Positions 62,390-64,000 of a stretch of 64,000 nucleotides of DNA are shown here, piece after piece. Position 1 is the first letter of the stretch. Every line of letters starts with the position of its first letter. The translations under genes were made by a program, and so were the position numbers. The DNA comes from DASVXQ01 sp040414855 (lineage in GTDB: Bacteria > Actinomycetota > CALGFH01), in contig JBEDUQ010000081.1 of NCBI GenBank assembly GCA_040414855.1, positions 1 through 64,000 on the forward strand. The letters are read 5' to 3'. The notes beneath the pieces are model-generated. The model ran no database searches. It saw only the letters and a list, made by a program, of their open reading frames with translations, and was not told the origin of the DNA.

Positions 62390-63124
62390 CTACCGGCCGA
62401 CGGGGCAGCCGATCGCCTCTGGGCCCTTCTCGCGGTAGAGGCCGATGAACTTCTTCAGCTTGCCGGTGTCGGCGCTGTCGAGGTTCATCAGCTTGGTCCA
62501 CGCGGTGGCGGCGACCGCCGTGCGCAGGCCCGGGTAGGGCGCGACGATCACGTGTGAGGTGTAGGACCGGCCGAGCTTCGCGAGCTGGCTGACCTGGGCC
62601 GGGTCGAGGTCCGGGCGGTACTGGACCATGACCACTCCGTGCTCGAGGTCGTGGACCTGCACCTCGTTGGGGATCGGGGTGGTGGTCACGCCGCAGGGCG
62701 CCGGGTTCGGGTCGTGGGGGCCGGAGGTCGGCGGGGTCGAGTTGTAGGTGGTGTACTTGCCGCCGGGGTTGAGGTGCGTCTGGCCCTGGCTCGGCAGGGT
62801 CTGGACGTTGAGCTCGCGGATGGCGGCCCGCTCGGAGAGGTTGCGCGCGACCACCAGCCCGCCGATGCCGCCGACGACCACCACCGCGACGATCGCGATG
62901 GTGAGGTTGCGCAGCAGGCGGCGGCGCTTTTCCGCGGCGCGCTCGGCCGCCGACAGCCGGTGCCGTCCCGGCCTGCTCGCGGGGCCCTGGCCGCGCCCCG
63001 GCCCGCCCCGCGCGCCGGTGGCCTGCCTCCCCCTGCTCGCCGCCGCCTGCCGCGCGGCTGGACGCCCGGCTGCCTTGCCACCGGCCTTGTCGGGGGTCTT
63101 GTCGGGGGTCTGGCTGCGGGACAC
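62390..63124 (-). CDS. DUF3105 membrane-anchored protein
   Basis: A 244-residue protein. Residues 1-75 are a basic, disordered tail containing SRSQTPDKTPDKAGGKAAGR and many Ala/Arg/Gly residues. A single membrane helix (about 74-93: NLTIAIVAVVVVGGIGGLVV) follows, so the domain is on the outer face. The extracytoplasmic DUF3105 domain has TTYNSTPPTSGPHDPNPAPC and EVQVHDLEHGVVMVQYRPD with conserved His and Cys residues that could bind metal. The family's function is unknown. The GTG start at 63124 has GGGAGGAG upstream. It is divergent from nothing close; the copper ATPase gene lies upstream on the same strand, 126 bases away. Confidence 0.9.
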   Translation of the reverse strand: MSRSQTPDKTPDKAGGKAAGRPAARQAAASRGRQATGARGGPGRGQGPASRPGRHRLSAAERAAEKRRRLLRNLTIAIVAVVVVGGIGGLVVARNLSERAAIRELNVQTLPSQGQTHLNPGGKYTTYNSTPPTSGPHDPNPAPCGVTTTPIPNEVQVHDLEHGVVMVQYRPDLDPAQVSQLAKLGRSYTSHVIVAPYPGLRTAVAATAWTKLMNLDSADTGKLKKFIGLYREKGPEAIGCPVGR

Positions 63125-63250
63125 GGCTCCTCCCGGGCGGTCGGCGGATCTGCGGCGGGCGCACGGCACGGACGGCCTGCCCGGGAGAGGTTATACCGGC
63201 AACCATCAAAACTGGTTCAGAGGCGGCAAGGCGGCAGTCCGGGCCGCCGC

Positions 63251-64000
63251 TCAGGCGGCGAACCTGCGCAGGCGCAACGAGTTCGAGACCACGCTCACGC
63301 TCGACAGCGCCATGGCCGCGCCGGCGATCATCGGGTCGAGCAGCCCGAAGGCGGCCAGCGGCAGCGCCGCCAGGTTGTAGGCGAAGGCCCAGCAGAGGTT
63401 CTGGCGGATGGTCCGGTCGGTCCGCCTCGACAGCTCGATCGCGGTCGGCACGCCGTGGAGCTCGCTCCCCAGCAGGGTCAGGTCGCTCGACTCGATGGCC
63501 ACGTCGGTCCCGGTGCCGATCGCGATGCCGAGGTCGGCGCGGACCAGCGCCGGGGCGTCGTTGACCCCGTCGCCGACCATGGCCACGACCTCGCCACGGC
63601 GCTGGAGCCTGGCGACCTCGGCCGCCTTGTCCTCGGGGAGCACCTCGGCCATGACCTGGTCGATGCCGGCCTGGCGCGCGATCGCCTCGGCGGTGCGCGG
63701 GTTGTCGCCGGTGACCATCGCCACCGCGAGCCCCATCCCGCGCAGGCGCGCGACCGCGGCGGGCGCCCCGTCCTTGAGCGTGTCGGCGACCGCGAGCACG
63801 CCGCGCACGTTGCCCTCCCAGCCGGCGAGCACCGCCGTCCGCCCTTCGGCCTCGAGCCGCTCGGCCGCCTCGTCCAGGGCCGCCGGCAGCTGGAGCCCCG
63901 CCTCGGCGGCGAGCTTGCGGCGGCCCACCCAGACGGTTGTGCCGTCGACCTCGCCGCGGACGCCGTGGCCGGCCAGCGACGCGAACCCGGTGGGGTCCGG
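63251..64000 (-). CDS. copA: Copper-translocating P1B-type ATPase, C-terminal part (partial)
   Basis: The last 249 residues of a heavy-metal P-type ATPase; the start lies beyond base 64000. Visible parts are the N-domain end (VWVGRRKLAAEAGL), VTGDNPRTAEAIARQAGID, the hinge motif VAMVGDGVNDAPALVRADLG and AIGTGTDVAIESSDLTLL. The last two membrane helices carry QNLCWAFAYNLAALPLAAFG and MALSSVSVVSNSLRLRRF. The YN...P and MA-SS-SVV-NSLRL signatures are those of Cu(I)-exporting CopA. No metal-binding domain or CPC helix is visible because they are upstream. The reaction is ATP-driven Cu(I) export across the membrane. Confidence 0.93.
   Translation of the reverse strand, partial: PDPTGFASLAGHGVRGEVDGTTVWVGRRKLAAEAGLQLPAALDEAAERLEAEGRTAVLAGWEGNVRGVLAVADTLKDGAPAAVARLRGMGLAVAMVTGDNPRTAEAIARQAGIDQVMAEVLPEDKAAEVARLQRRGEVVAMVGDGVNDAPALVRADLGIAIGTGTDVAIESSDLTLLGSELHGVPTAIELSRRTDRTIRQNLCWAFAYNLAALPLAAFGLLDPMIAGAAMALSSVSVVSNSLRLRRFAA

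Overview
This 64-kb window is GC-rich chromosomal DNA, about 70% or more by eye, packed with 56 protein genes on both strands. The family content points to Actinomycetota. It includes F420-dependent oxidoreductases of two fold classes, a SCO6745-family protein, a DUF1684 protein, a stand-alone 3'-5' exonuclease/family-A polymerase, an AfsR/SARP-like BTAD regulator, two MmpL-type exporters, two ECF42 sigma factors and many NarL-type two-component pairs. GTG starts and GTGA/ATGA/TGATG start-stop overlaps are frequent, and several starts look leaderless. The class or genus cannot be fixed from the window. I see no rRNA, tRNA, insertion sequence, prophage or CRISPR array.

Layout. 1-9.4 kb: a truncated response-regulator/thioredoxin-reductase-like fusion, an ECF42 sigma factor with its DGPF (YCII) partner, a MocR regulator divergent from a CehA/McbA-like metallohydrolase, and a second ECF42 factor at the end of a histidine kinase-response regulator operon. 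9.6-20.4 kb: an ABC-2 transporter operon with a YceI gene inside it, a DUF664 (DinB-like) protein, PhoD, DUF1003, a polytopic membrane protein, a HlyIII-like protein, a PEBP-like protein, an F420-type oxidoreductase fused to a membrane domain, and an MmpL exporter. 20.6-32.5 kb: a VOC protein, an ABC-2 transporter plus two-component operon, a duplicated alpha/beta-barrel protein, a serine beta-lactamase-like hydrolase divergent from a large BTAD/NTPase/TPR regulator, and a DrrAB-like exporter. 32.8-38.5 kb: two export modules, each tied to a TetR repressor (MFS-TetR and TetR-MmpL), both with operator-like palindromes in the promoter. 38.6-52.4 kb: an LLM F420 enzyme with an acyl-CoA ligase, an amidohydrolase, a PolA-like polymerase, DUF1684, DUF456, SCO6745, an amidase, a third two-component pair, a 2-hydroxyacid dehydrogenase and an orphan. 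52.4-64 kb: gcvP under a tandem glycine riboswitch with a visible promoter, endonuclease III-like and BadF/GlcNAc-kinase-like genes, kynureninase, a fourth two-component pair, a YbdK-type glutamate-cysteine ligase, a DUF3105 protein and the C-terminal part of a CopA-like copper ATPase cut by the window edge.

How it works together. The region is dominated by sensing and export. There are four complete NarL-type kinase/regulator pairs, two sigma factors, two TetR repressors, a MocR and a BTAD regulator. They sit next to three ABC-2 exporters, an MFS pump and two MmpL pumps. This looks like an accessory stress and drug-response neighbourhood rather than one biosynthetic cluster; no polyketide, peptide or terpene core enzyme is present. 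The clearest regulatory logic in the DNA is: (i) an identical 16-bp palindromic site overlapping the promoters of the second TetR gene and of the MmpL gene it precedes; (ii) a TTGACC-N18-TACCGT promoter followed by two glycine aptamers ahead of gcvP; (iii) an inverted repeat bracketing the MocR -10 element; (iv) several starts placed exactly six bases after a TANNNT box, the layout expected for leaderless mRNAs. The window also carries several short tandem duplications of 17, 22, 26, 34 and 48 bp, mostly at gene ends.
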